Below are positions 28,208 to 37,782 of a DNA stretch of 64,000 nucleotides, one piece after another. The stretch spans positions 1 to 64,000 of the forward strand of contig JADLDO010000054.1 in NCBI GenBank assembly GCA_020846635.1. The letters are read 5' to 3'. The stretch is from Caldilineaceae bacterium (lineage in GTDB: Bacteria > Chloroflexota > Anaerolineae > Caldilineales > Caldilineaceae). Position 1 is the stretch's first letter, and each line of letters begins with the position of its first letter. The notes below the pieces were generated by a model, which made no database searches, had not been told where the DNA came from, and worked only from the letters and a program-made list of their open reading frames with translations. Made by a program: the position numbers and the translations under genes.

Positions 28208-29298
28208 GTTGAAGCAGATGGGTTCTTCAGCGGTCGCAGATAAATGGTGATTTCGCTGCGATTGTGAAAAAGCTGGCGCGCCCCGGCAATCGTATAGCGG
28301 TTACGCAAAATAGCGAAGGTGTGTTCCAAAATCGATTCCCGTTTCAATTCGGGGAGTTTGAGCGTCATCAATGCCCAGCCGTGGGGATAAAGCAGCCGCG
28401 CATAGCTGGTCATCAGCCGCGCTGAATCACGCCCATCCATACGCATATCGTTGACAATAATATCGAAGGGATCGGGGCCGGAATCCAAATAGGTCTCCGC
28501 AGTCATCCGCTTGTGGCGCACGCCCCGGTCACTAGCCAGTCGCGGATCAAGGTCGCCAGGGTCCACCGCGGTCACATACTGCTCAAAGTTACGCAGCACC
28601 CGCGTCCACCCGCCAGGAGCAGCGCCCAGATCGAGCGCTGTTCCGCGCGCGGGCAGTTCCAACCCAAAAATATCTATCGCTTCCAACAGCTTAAATTCAG
28701 CGCGGCTGATCTGCCCTTCTTCACGCGCAAAGCGGCGCATGCCCCCCGCCCAATCCGATAAATTGTGCGCCGTCGGCGATGCGCCAAGATAGAAGGTCGG
28801 CGGCTCACCAGCCTCACTCCTCACCGCCACAGAGATCACCTGCTCCGGCTGCCGCACATCGAGCGTCAGCCCAAATTGCTCCACCCCCACCTGCGCGATC
28901 AGTTGGTTCACTTCAAATGGTTTGAAGGCGACATGGGGAAAGATGCGGCTTTGTACAGAAAAAGGCATCGAGGGATCAAGATGCGGCAAGATCTCCTCAG
29001 CAGCCACCAATGCCACCAGCGAACGCCAATCGGCTCCCTCATCCAACGTCAGCACACTTTGCACCGGAGCCACATGGCGCACAAAGATCGGTGGCTTCTC
29101 GGCCCACGCAGCAGCCAAGTCTGCAAAACTGAGCGATCCATTGATCAACAGCACACCAGGGGCAAACTCAAGCCCGACCGTTGCCTTACCATCCACGGCG
29201 TAAAGCTCTTTAAGCGCCAAGTCGAGCGAACCCTCATCGGCGCTGATCAGGTGCTGGTACGCCTGCGCCTCCAATGCCCCTAGTGCCGCGTCGCTCAT
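28204..29298 (-). CDS. FtsJ/RlmM-like SAM-dependent methyltransferase
   Basis: ALDLGAAPGGWTRVLRNFEQYVTAVDPGDL, FDIIVNDMRMDG, ALMTLKLPEL (RrmJ/RlmM-type motifs). Confidence 0.8.
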   Translation of the reverse strand: MSDAALGALEAQAYQHLISADEGSLDLALKELYAVDGKATVGLEFAPGVLLINGSLSFADLAAAWAEKPPIFVRHVAPVQSVLTLDEGADWRSLVALVAAEEILPHLDPSMPFSVQSRIFPHVAFKPFEVNQLIAQVGVEQFGLTLDVRQPEQVISVAVRSEAGEPPTFYLGASPTAHNLSDWAGGMRRFAREEGQISRAEFKLLEAIDIFGLELPARGTALDLGAAPGGWTRVLRNFEQYVTAVDPGDLDPRLASDRGVRHKRMTAETYLDSGPDPFDIIVNDMRMDGRDSARLMTSYARLLYPHGWALMTLKLPELKRESILEHTFAILRNRYTIAGARQLFHNRSEITIYLRPLKNPSAST

Positions 29299-30710
29299 GC
29301 CACCTCCCGAATACCGACCTCAGCGCGGATCAGGGCCGCCAAGCTGCGAGTCCGCTCCGGTGCATCCCCTACATGCTGTGTTGCATCCAGCAGTTCTGTG
29401 ATGCGCTCAGAGGGCAAATGCGCCAGCAGCCGCCCATCGTGCGTCAAGAGTTCTGCCAATGGATTCGCATCACCCGCCTGTACCGCTGCCCATGCCGCCA
29501 TGCTATGCTCACGAATGACCTCATGCATCGCTTGGCGGTCGCCACCAGCCTTCACAGCCGCCATCAGCACCCGCTCCGTCGCGGCAAAGATGCCATACGC
29601 GGCCAAGTTGCGCGCAATCGGCCCCGGCCAAAATTGCATCCCCTCGACAAGTTTGCGGCTGCGTACCAGCGCCTCATCCATCAGCAAAAATGCTTCGGGC
29701 AAAAAGAGACGCCGGTTTGCAGAGTCGTCCAACGTCCGTTCCAAAAGGCTCAACGCTGCATTGTCCCACGCCACGCGCGGCAGCGCCGCCACCAGTCGCG
29801 TCAGGCTGTCGATATTCTCCGCCACAATGGGGTTGCGCTTAAAGGGCATGGCGCTTGACCCCACTTGCTTCTCACCAAATGGCTCGCTCCACTCACCGAC
29901 GGGCGGGCTTTGCAAAATACGCAGGTCAAAGGCGAACTTGTGCAGTGTCGCACCCAGATTTGCCAATGCATTCATCACCGTCAAATCCTGTTTGCGTGGA
30001 TAGGTTTGCGTGGCAACTTCATAGGCCCGCAGACCCAGCTTCTCCATGACCCGATCTTCAAGTTGGTGCGCGCTCCAGCCGCTCCCTGCCAACAACTCCG
30101 TATAGCTGGCGCTGGTCCCCACAGCCCCCTTGATCCCTTTGCCCCGAATTCCAGCGCCCACGCGGCGCAGCTCGCGCCAATCCTCCCACAAATCTTGTGC
30201 ATACTGTGCCAGCCGGTAGCCAATCGTCGTGGGCTCTGCGGGTTGAATATGCGTAAAGGCCATCGTCGGCGTAGCGGCTTCATTTTCCATACGCGCCACC
30301 AACGCCAAAAGCAGTTGTTGCAGCTCGGCGACAATCAAATCCAAAGCACGTTGCAGCCGCAGCGCATCCACATTGTCCAACGCATCCATCGAGGTTGCGC
30401 CCAAATGGATGATGCCGCCCCCCACAGGCGACTGTTCGGCAAAGGTACGGATCTCGGCCATCAAATCGTGGCGAATCTCTGCCTCAATCTCCGTGGCGCG
30501 CGCGATGTCGATCTGCTCCTGGTGAGCGCGCAAATCCGCCACCTGCTCTGCGGTCACAAGCCCCACTTCCGCCTGCGCTTCCGCCAATGCCACCCAGAAA
30601 CGACGCAAGAGGCGACGCTTCTCCACCTCGCTCCATACCCGGCGCATCGCCTCACTGCCGTAGCGCCAGGTTAGCGGAGACAGATAGCTCCCGTGGTCAT
30701 AGCTCAACAT
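29295..30710 (-). CDS. purB: Adenylosuccinate lyase-type fumarase-superfamily enzyme
   Basis: Signature GSSAMPFKRNPIVAEN, HLGATSMDALDNVDALRL, AFTHIQPAEPTTIGYRLAQYAQDL. Confidence 0.88.
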   Translation of the reverse strand: MLSYDHGSYLSPLTWRYGSEAMRRVWSEVEKRRLLRRFWVALAEAQAEVGLVTAEQVADLRAHQEQIDIARATEIEAEIRHDLMAEIRTFAEQSPVGGGIIHLGATSMDALDNVDALRLQRALDLIVAELQQLLLALVARMENEAATPTMAFTHIQPAEPTTIGYRLAQYAQDLWEDWRELRRVGAGIRGKGIKGAVGTSASYTELLAGSGWSAHQLEDRVMEKLGLRAYEVATQTYPRKQDLTVMNALANLGATLHKFAFDLRILQSPPVGEWSEPFGEKQVGSSAMPFKRNPIVAENIDSLTRLVAALPRVAWDNAALSLLERTLDDSANRRLFLPEAFLLMDEALVRSRKLVEGMQFWPGPIARNLAAYGIFAATERVLMAAVKAGGDRQAMHEVIREHSMAAWAAVQAGDANPLAELLTHDGRLLAHLPSERITELLDATQHVGDAPERTRSLAALIRAEVGIREVA

Positions 30711-30955
30711 AATTTCACCACCCGCTTCTGCTATTTAGAAGATATTGACTCTACTTTCAGCCCATTCCCTACCCCTCTAGTCTACCCCACGAAGTGTTCA
30801 ATTCCGAATCAGATTACCTAACATCATGCACACTTTGTGCCACTGCCGCCCCCGTGTTACCATAATCATGTCGCGCAGGGATCATTGCGCGCAATTGCCT
30901 GTTTTTTGCTGCTTTCTGTCTCGATTGAGTAAACATTGAATGAACGCTGAATTCC

Positions 30956-31525
30956 ATGGCTGAAAACCAACTCCCTGAAACCAAGCTTGATACACAGCTT
31001 GACATACGACTCGACTATCTAGCCGCTACTCCCAAAATCATTCCACTCCTAGCCACATGGCACCACCAGCAGTGGGGACATCTCGCGAACGCGAGCACGC
31101 TTGCACAGCGCAAAGCTCGCCTCAAGCATCATCTCCAGCGCGGGGCCATCCCGACCACGTTCGTTGCCTGGCATCACGAACAGCCCATAGGCAGCGCCAG
31201 CTTGGTCGCCAACGACATGGCGACACTTCCGGAATGGATACCCTGGCTTGCCAATGTCTATGTGCTGCCCGAATATCGCCGCCAGGGGATTGGCGCAAGG
31301 CTCGTCCAGCGTGTGGCGGCTGAGGCCCTCGACTTGGGCTACCCACGGATCTACCTCTATACGCCCGACCAAATGCACTTTTACGAGACAATGGGCTGGC
31401 AAACCTCCCACTTACGTCACTATCGCGGTGCCGACATGACCGTGATGACGCGCGACCTGATTGTCAATCCGCCGCCCACGGTCAAAGGCTCACTTGCCAC
31501 ACCCACCCAACCCGCCAGTGCCTAA
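30956..31525 (+). CDS. GNAT family N-acetyltransferase
   Basis: WLANVYVLPEYRRQGIGARLVQRVAAEALDLGYPRIYLYTPDQMHFYETMGW. Confidence 0.9.
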   Translation: MAENQLPETKLDTQLDIRLDYLAATPKIIPLLATWHHQQWGHLANASTLAQRKARLKHHLQRGAIPTTFVAWHHEQPIGSASLVANDMATLPEWIPWLANVYVLPEYRRQGIGARLVQRVAAEALDLGYPRIYLYTPDQMHFYETMGWQTSHLRHYRGADMTVMTRDLIVNPPPTVKGSLATPTQPASA

Positions 31526-31624
31526 CGCGCACGCTAACGGTACCTAGCGACAAACATCTAGCGACAAATATACAGTCCGGCAGACTTTTCTACCGCACAG
31601 GATCAGAACCAAAGGGGAATCACC

Positions 31625-32902
31625 ATGCGTCTCGAATCAGCCTTTACCATGGACACTTCCAGCATCAAGTTTGGCCCCGGCGTCACGCGCGAAATTGGTG
31701 CTGACATGAGCGCCCTGGGCGCGCGTCGTGTCATGGTCGTCACGGACGCCAATCTGGTCAAGAGCGAAGCGGTCGCCATCAGCCTAGAGGCGCTGCGAGC
31801 CGAGGGTATTGATGCGGTTGTCTATGATCAAGTGCGCGTCGAACCCACGGACGCCTCTTTTCAAGACGCCATCAGTTTCGCCACAAACGGCAACTTCGAT
31901 GGCTATGTAGCCGTTGGCGGCGGTTCGAGCATGGACACGGCAAAAGCCGCCAACCTCTACGCGACTTACCCAGCCCCCTTCTTGGCCTATGTCAATCCGC
32001 CAGTGGGCGAAGGCCGCCCCGTACCGGGGCGGCTCAAGCCGTTGATCGCGGTGCCGACCACCGCGGGAACAGGCAGCGAGACGACTGGCACAGCCATCTT
32101 TGATTACGTAGAGATGCACGCCAAAACCGGCATCGCCCACCGCGCCCTGCGCCCTGTCATGGGGATTATCGACCCCGACAACACGCGCACCTTGCCCAAG
32201 ATGGTCGCCGCCTGTACCGGGCTCGATGTCCTCAGCCATGCGCTGGAGTCGCTGACAGCCATGCCCTTCAACCAGCGTCCTGCGCCCGATTCACCCCGCA
32301 TGCGCCCCGCCTATCAGGGAGCAAATCCCGTCAGCGATATTTGGGCGAGCCGCGCCATTGAAATGTGCAGCCAATACCTCGTACGCGCCGTACATGACCC
32401 GGAAGACGATGAGGCGCGCAGCGAAATGCTTCTCGCCGCAGCCATTGCCGGCATCGGCTTTGGAAACGCGGGCGTACACCTGCCACATGGCATGGCCTAT
32501 CCGGTCGCGGGCATGGTCAAATCCTATCGCCCCGAAGGCTACAAAGTTGATCATCCCATCGTGCCGCATGGCATGGCAGTCATTGTCAATGCCCCCGCCG
32601 TCTTTCGTTTCACAGCATCCACCAACCCAGAACTCCACCTGCAAGCCGCCCGGTTGATGGGCGTTGATACGCGCGGAGCCGCACCCGACGACGCCGGAGA
32701 GCTAGTCGCCCAGGCCCTCATCGACATGATGCGCCAAACGGGGATGCCAAACGGCTTGAACGACCTCGGCTATACCGAAGCGGATGTCGATCAACTGGTG
32801 GCGGGCACACTCCCCCAACACCGCGTTACCAAGCTCTCGCCTCGTCCAGCCTCCGCCGACGACTTGCGCCAGCTATTTCTGGACTCAATGCGCTGTTGGT
32901 AA
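31625..32902 (+). CDS. Iron-containing alcohol dehydrogenase (hydroxyacid-oxoacid transhydrogenase-like)
   Basis: YVAVGGGSSMDTAKAANLYATYPAPFLAYVNPPVGEGRPVPG, AVPTTAGTGSETTGTAIFD, HLPHGMAYPVAGMVKSY. Confidence 0.88.
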   Translation: MRLESAFTMDTSSIKFGPGVTREIGADMSALGARRVMVVTDANLVKSEAVAISLEALRAEGIDAVVYDQVRVEPTDASFQDAISFATNGNFDGYVAVGGGSSMDTAKAANLYATYPAPFLAYVNPPVGEGRPVPGRLKPLIAVPTTAGTGSETTGTAIFDYVEMHAKTGIAHRALRPVMGIIDPDNTRTLPKMVAACTGLDVLSHALESLTAMPFNQRPAPDSPRMRPAYQGANPVSDIWASRAIEMCSQYLVRAVHDPEDDEARSEMLLAAAIAGIGFGNAGVHLPHGMAYPVAGMVKSYRPEGYKVDHPIVPHGMAVIVNAPAVFRFTASTNPELHLQAARLMGVDTRGAAPDDAGELVAQALIDMMRQTGMPNGLNDLGYTEADVDQLVAGTLPQHRVTKLSPRPASADDLRQLFLDSMRCW

Positions 32903-33324
32903 CACGCCTAATCTAACAGTTAGCCCGCTACATTCGCCCAAATTGACATCTCTGCGCCGCCTGTGCTATTCTCCCACCTACAACTTTCCCAAGTTGCAGG
33001 CCACTGCACACTTCAACCGATGACCTAATCGGGATGTCCCAAGCCTTTGCGACATCCCCAACCATTCCGCACCAACACAATTGCAACCGTACAACAGACC
33101 GGCTCTGTTAAGCGGCCTGTCCACACGGTAGAGCGGCTGGCAGGAATAGGCACTTGCGTCGATTTGCGCCCTAGCTTCCGGCACAAGTGGCAGCCATTGG
33201 CATCACCTAGCGTTTACCACGCAGCCTCCGCTTGGCGAAAGGAACCAGCCAGGCGATCTGCACACATAAAGTCATTTGTTTCATACCCACAAGAGCAGCG
33301 TCCATTATCTCAGGAGGAAAGCAA

Positions 33325-35487
33325 ATGCAGTCCAAACGCTTGATCTGGGTCTCGACCCTATTGATCGCCCTGGCGCTATTCCTGGCAGCCTGTGGCGGTG
33401 GGAGCAGCCCCGCTCCCGCAGCCGAAGCCCCTGCTGCCGAGGCGACCGTCGCAGAAGCACCCGCGGCTGAAGCACCTGCCGCAGAAGAAGCGGATACCGA
33501 AGAAGCCGCTGCTGAAGAAGCGCCCGCAGAAGAAGAACGGCTTGGCTCCACCTTGATCGGTGAAATCGAAGGCCCAGTCATCATCACCAACGTGGACGAC
33601 TTCCCATCCGAGTTCAACGAGGCCCCGATGTTGGCTGACCTGGTCGAAGCCGGTGATCTGCCGCCTCTGGAAGAACGCCTGCCCGCCCGCGAAGAACTCC
33701 TCGTCGTCCAACCTGTGCATGAAATCGGCAAATATGGTGGCACCTGGCGGCGTGGCTTCACCGGCCCCGGCGACGGCCAAAATGGTCACCGTGTCGCAGG
33801 CAGCGACCGTCTGCTCTTCTGGGATGCCAATGCCTTCCCCGAAGTCGTTCCCAACGTTGCCAAGAGCTGGGAAGTCAGCGAAGACGGCACCACCATCACC
33901 ATCCACCTGCGCCAGGGCGCAAAGTGGTCAGATGGTGAGCCTTTCACCTCTGCCGACATCATGTTCTGGTTCGAGCATATGTACCAGAATGAAGAACTCG
34001 TCCCGGTGCGTTCCTCCTTCTTCAACATTGATAATGGCGCAACGCTCGAAGCGCCGGACGAGTACACTGTCGTCTATAGCTTCCCCCAACCGAACAGCAT
34101 CTTTGTGGATGTCTTGGCAAGCTCCGTCAACGTCTTTGGTGGCAACGCTGTCTTTGGTAATGTCGGAATGGGTGGCTTTGCCCCGGCCCACTACCTAGAG
34201 CAATTCCACCCTGACTTTGTCGAGCAAGAAGAACTGGATGCACTCGCCGCCGAAGAAGGTTTCGACAACTGGGTCAACCTCTTTAAGGACAAGAACACCT
34301 GGGCCGCAAATCCCGATCTGCCCGTGTTGACCCCGTGGAAGACAGTCAACCCCATCACCACCGACAATTGGGTGTTGGAGCGCAACCCCTATTACTTTGG
34401 CGTTGACTCCGAAGGCAACCAACTGCCCTATATCGACCGCATCTCCATGACCCTGGCCGAAAACCTGGAAGTCCTCAATCTGCGCGCCATTGCCGGTGAG
34501 TATGACTATCAGGCCCGCCATCTCTCTCTCGCCAACCTGCCCGTCTTCCTCGAAAACCAGGAGCAGGGCAACTACACCCTCTCGCTCGACCCGGCGCAGC
34601 ATGGCGCAGATGGCGCGCTCATGATCAACCAGAGCTATGAGGCCGATCCGGAAGTCGGCAAGTGGCTCAAGAATGTAGATTTCCGTCGCGCGCTCTCGTT
34701 GGGCATCGACCGCGATTCCATCAACGAGATCATCTTCCTGGGCATCGGCGTTCCTGGTTCGGCAGTTGTGGCCGAAACGTCGCCTTTCAACCCCGGCCCC
34801 GAATATCGCCAACTCTGGTCCACCTACGACCCGGATCAGGCCAACGCCCTCTTGGACAGCATCGGCTTGACCGAGCGCGACGCCGATGGCTACCGCTTAC
34901 GCACCGATAATGGCGAACGCCTGGTGATTGAGATCCCCTCGATTCCCGCGTTCATCCAATTCACGCAGCTAGGTGAGTTGGTCAAGGAAGATTGGGCCGA
35001 GATCGGCATCTTTGCCAATGTCGTCGAGCAAGAACGAACGCTCGTTGAGAGCGGTCGTGCAGCCAACGAACTCCATGTCTTCTTCTGGCAGAATGACGGA
35101 ACCGACGAACTCTACCTCTACCCGTACCACGCCCTCCCGATCAACGAGACATCGGGCGTGGGGCCTGGCTTCGGCGTCTGGTATTCCACCAACGGCGAAC
35201 AGGGGATTGAACCGCCGGACAATGTCAAGCACGTTCTCGACCTCTTCACACAGGGCTTGGCGGGTACTGCCGAAGAGCGTGTCACAATCGGTAAGGAGAT
35301 CTGGAGCATCATCACCGACGAGGTGTGGACCATCGGCACCGTCGGCCAGTCCGGCGCGTTCATGGGTGTGCGTATTGCCAAGAACAACATGGGCAATATC
35401 CCCACACGCCAGTTCAACGTGCAGGCAGGTCAGACGCCCGCCATCTCTCGTCCAGCAACCTTCTACTACACGGACATTGACGAATAG
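33325..35487 (+). CDS. ABC transporter substrate-binding lipoprotein, family 5 (peptide/oligosaccharide)
   Basis: Lipobox (LFLAAC), Ala/Glu-rich linker, WEVSEDGTTITIHLRQGAKWSDGEPFTSADIMFWFEH typical of SBP_bac_5; AGGAGG RBS before ATG 33325. Confidence 0.92.
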   Translation: MQSKRLIWVSTLLIALALFLAACGGGSSPAPAAEAPAAEATVAEAPAAEAPAAEEADTEEAAAEEAPAEEERLGSTLIGEIEGPVIITNVDDFPSEFNEAPMLADLVEAGDLPPLEERLPAREELLVVQPVHEIGKYGGTWRRGFTGPGDGQNGHRVAGSDRLLFWDANAFPEVVPNVAKSWEVSEDGTTITIHLRQGAKWSDGEPFTSADIMFWFEHMYQNEELVPVRSSFFNIDNGATLEAPDEYTVVYSFPQPNSIFVDVLASSVNVFGGNAVFGNVGMGGFAPAHYLEQFHPDFVEQEELDALAAEEGFDNWVNLFKDKNTWAANPDLPVLTPWKTVNPITTDNWVLERNPYYFGVDSEGNQLPYIDRISMTLAENLEVLNLRAIAGEYDYQARHLSLANLPVFLENQEQGNYTLSLDPAQHGADGALMINQSYEADPEVGKWLKNVDFRRALSLGIDRDSINEIIFLGIGVPGSAVVAETSPFNPGPEYRQLWSTYDPDQANALLDSIGLTERDADGYRLRTDNGERLVIEIPSIPAFIQFTQLGELVKEDWAEIGIFANVVEQERTLVESGRAANELHVFFWQNDGTDELYLYPYHALPINETSGVGPGFGVWYSTNGEQGIEPPDNVKHVLDLFTQGLAGTAEERVTIGKEIWSIITDEVWTIGTVGQSGAFMGVRIAKNNMGNIPTRQFNVQAGQTPAISRPATFYYTDIDE

Positions 35488-35513
35488 ACATTGACGAATA
35501 GACATTGACGAAT
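35473..35513. repeat. 14-bp tandem repeat, about 3 copies, across the SBP stop codon
   Basis: GACATTGACGAATA at 473-486, 487-500 and 13/14 at 501-513; the first copy contains the TAG stop. Confidence 0.9.
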
Positions 35514-35520
35514 CATCGTC

Positions 35521-35587
35521 GCCGGCCTGTTACGCGACAGGCCGGCACTGAGCACTGCGTCGGGGCGCAATAGTAACGCCCCGACGC
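35521..35587. promoter_or_regulatory. Two consecutive perfect stem-loops in the SBP-permease intergenic gap
   Basis: GCCGGCCTGT-TACGCG-ACAGGCCGGC (35521-35546) and GCGTCGGGGCG-CAATAGTAA-CGCCCCGACGC (35557-35587). Confidence 0.8.
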
Positions 35588-35609
35588 CTATTCCTTTCAT
35601 AGATAGCCT

Positions 35610-36611
35610 ATGCTTAACTACATTCTCAACCGGCTCGTCGCCGGCATTATCACGGTTTGGGCCGCCTCGGTGCTCTCCTTCCTGGTCATCCAGCTTCCCC
35701 CAGGAGATTATGTCACCTCCTATATTGCCAACCTCCAGGCAATGGGCACGATGGTAGGTGCGGAGGAAGCCGCTGCGCTGCGTATCCAGTATGGGCTGGA
35801 CCAACCGATCTATGTCCAATACTTCAAGTGGTTTGGCTTGATCTTGCGCGGCAACTTTGGCATGGCGATGGAATACAATCGCCCGGTCGCCGAAGTCATC
35901 GGCGACCGGATGACATTAACGATTGTGGTCTCAATCGCTGCGGTACTCTTTATCTGGGCATTGGCGCTGCCCATTGGCGTCTACTCTGCCGTTCGTCAAT
36001 ACTCGTTGCTCGACTACTTCTTTACGTTTATCGGCTTTATTGGCATCGCTGTCCCCAACTTTATGTTAGCGTTGATCATCCTCTACGTTGGCTTTAAGTA
36101 TCTTCACTTCGAGAGCATCGGGGGGCTCTTCTCGCCCAACATGGCGATTGCCCCGTGGAGTTGGGAAAAACTTGTTGACCTGCTCAAACATCTACCGCTG
36201 CCCGCGGTTGTCCTGGGGCTGGCGGGCATGGCCGAGGTGATGCGCATCATGCGCGCCAACCTGCTCGATGAACTGCGTAAGCCCTATGTGGTGACTGCGC
36301 GGGCCAAAGGGCTGGCCGAACATCGTGTGATTTGGAAATACCCCGTACGTGCCGCGCTCAATCCCTTCGCCAGCACCATCGGTTATATCTTTCCCTTTAT
36401 CGTCTCCGGCAGCATTATCGTCTCCCTCGTCCTGGGGCTGCCCACGGTTGGCCCGCTGCTCTTTAAGGCGCTCATTGCCCAAGACCTTTTCTTGGCGGGC
36501 ACGATTTTGCTCCTGCTAGCCATCCTCACCGTTATTGGAACTCTGGTCTCTGACTTGATTTTGATGTGGATCGACCCGCGCATCCGCTTTGGAATGGAGG
36601 GGAACCGCTGA
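35610..36611 (+). CDS. ABC transporter permease (DppB/OppB type)
   Basis: Multi-TM with MRIMRANLLDELRKPYVVTARAKGLAEHRVIWKYPVRAALNPFAS EAA-loop motif. Confidence 0.92.
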   Translation: MLNYILNRLVAGIITVWAASVLSFLVIQLPPGDYVTSYIANLQAMGTMVGAEEAAALRIQYGLDQPIYVQYFKWFGLILRGNFGMAMEYNRPVAEVIGDRMTLTIVVSIAAVLFIWALALPIGVYSAVRQYSLLDYFFTFIGFIGIAVPNFMLALIILYVGFKYLHFESIGGLFSPNMAIAPWSWEKLVDLLKHLPLPAVVLGLAGMAEVMRIMRANLLDELRKPYVVTARAKGLAEHRVIWKYPVRAALNPFASTIGYIFPFIVSGSIIVSLVLGLPTVGPLLFKALIAQDLFLAGTILLLLAILTVIGTLVSDLILMWIDPRIRFGMEGNR

Positions 36612-37771
36612 TGGCTGAAGCAGTCGAAACCCTCACCGGGCAGGTGCAGCCCCCACTTCCTGATGTCGAAGCCGAGCGTGCCGCCGCCGACCGCATTTCG
36701 ATGGCGACTCAGTGGCAGCTCATGTGGTGGCGTTTCCGCAAGCACCGTGGCGCGATGGTGGCAGCGGTCATCATCATTTTCTTCTACACCATTGTGCTAT
36801 TCGCCGACTTCTTTGCCTACTCCCCGCCCGCCCAATCGGACGCGCAGTTGTCATTGCTGCCGCCGCAGCCAATCTTTTTCTTTGACGAAGGCGAATTTCG
36901 CCCCTATGTTCTCGGTCTCAGCGGCAAGCGCGATCCCAAGACCTTCAAACGTGTCTATCAGCCCGACCCAGAGAAGAAAATGGAGCTCGCCCTCTTTGCC
37001 GAGGGCTATCCATACAAGCTCTGGGGCCTTTTCGAAACCAACCGCCACCTGATCGGCGTCAAAGAAGGCAAGGCAGAGGAAGGAATCTTCCTCATGGGTA
37101 CCGATATACAGGGGCGCGATGTATTCTCGCGGCTGATGCTCGCCACACGCACCTCGCTGACCATTGGCTTGGTTGGTGTCGCGCTCAGCCTCTTTTTGGG
37201 CATCCTGCTTGGCGGCCTATCCGGTCTCTATGGCGGCTGGCTCGACAGCATCATCCAGCGTATCATCGAGATCGTCCGCTCTATTCCGACCATCCCCCTG
37301 TGGATGGCGCTTGCGGCAGGCATGCCCTCGCAATGGCCCATCACCCGCATCTACTTTTTCATCACCCTGATCATTGCTTTAATCGGATGGACGACGATGG
37401 CGCGTGTGGTGCGTGGCCGGTTCTTGTCACTACGACAAGAGGATTTCGTCACCGCCGCCGAGCTAGCCGGGGCCAGCCAGTTACGCATCATCTTCCGTCA
37501 CATGGTCCCATCCTTCCTCAGTCACATCATTGCCGCGACCTCGCTGGCTCTGCCTGCCATGATTATCGCCGAAACCTCGCTGAGTTTCCTCGGCTTGGGG
37601 CTGCGCGCGCCAGCAGTCAGTTGGGGCGTTTTGCTCCAACAAGCTTCAAACATTCAAGCCGTCGCCATTACACCGTGGCTGCTCTATCCCGCCATCCCTG
37701 TCATCATTGCCGTACTCGCCTTCAACTTCCTGGGCGATGGTCTGCGCGACGCCGCCGACCCCTACGGTTAA
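36611..37771 (+). CDS. ABC transporter permease (DppC/OppC type)
   Basis: FLMGTDIQGRDVFSRLMLATRTSLTIGLVGVALSLFLG and EAA loop VRGRFLSLRQEDFVTAAELAGASQLRIIFRHMVPSF; TGATG overlap with the upstream gene. Confidence 0.93.
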   Translation: MAEAVETLTGQVQPPLPDVEAERAAADRISMATQWQLMWWRFRKHRGAMVAAVIIIFFYTIVLFADFFAYSPPAQSDAQLSLLPPQPIFFFDEGEFRPYVLGLSGKRDPKTFKRVYQPDPEKKMELALFAEGYPYKLWGLFETNRHLIGVKEGKAEEGIFLMGTDIQGRDVFSRLMLATRTSLTIGLVGVALSLFLGILLGGLSGLYGGWLDSIIQRIIEIVRSIPTIPLWMALAAGMPSQWPITRIYFFITLIIALIGWTTMARVVRGRFLSLRQEDFVTAAELAGASQLRIIFRHMVPSFLSHIIAATSLALPAMIIAETSLSFLGLGLRAPAVSWGVLLQQASNIQAVAITPWLLYPAIPVIIAVLAFNFLGDGLRDAADPYG

Positions 37772-37782
37772 TAGGAACCTCC

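Noticed and set aside
33421-33540. AEAPAAEATVAEAPAAEAPAAEE repeat in the SBP as a functional tandem-repeat domain
   Set aside because: A common low-complexity linker after the lipobox in lipoproteins; not specific.
37300-37782. N-terminal 160 aa extension of the DppD ORF
   Set aside because: It overlaps the permease gene out of frame; the true start is ATG 37783. The same reasoning applies to 59931-60494, 61118-61351, 47452-47775 and 9776-9949.
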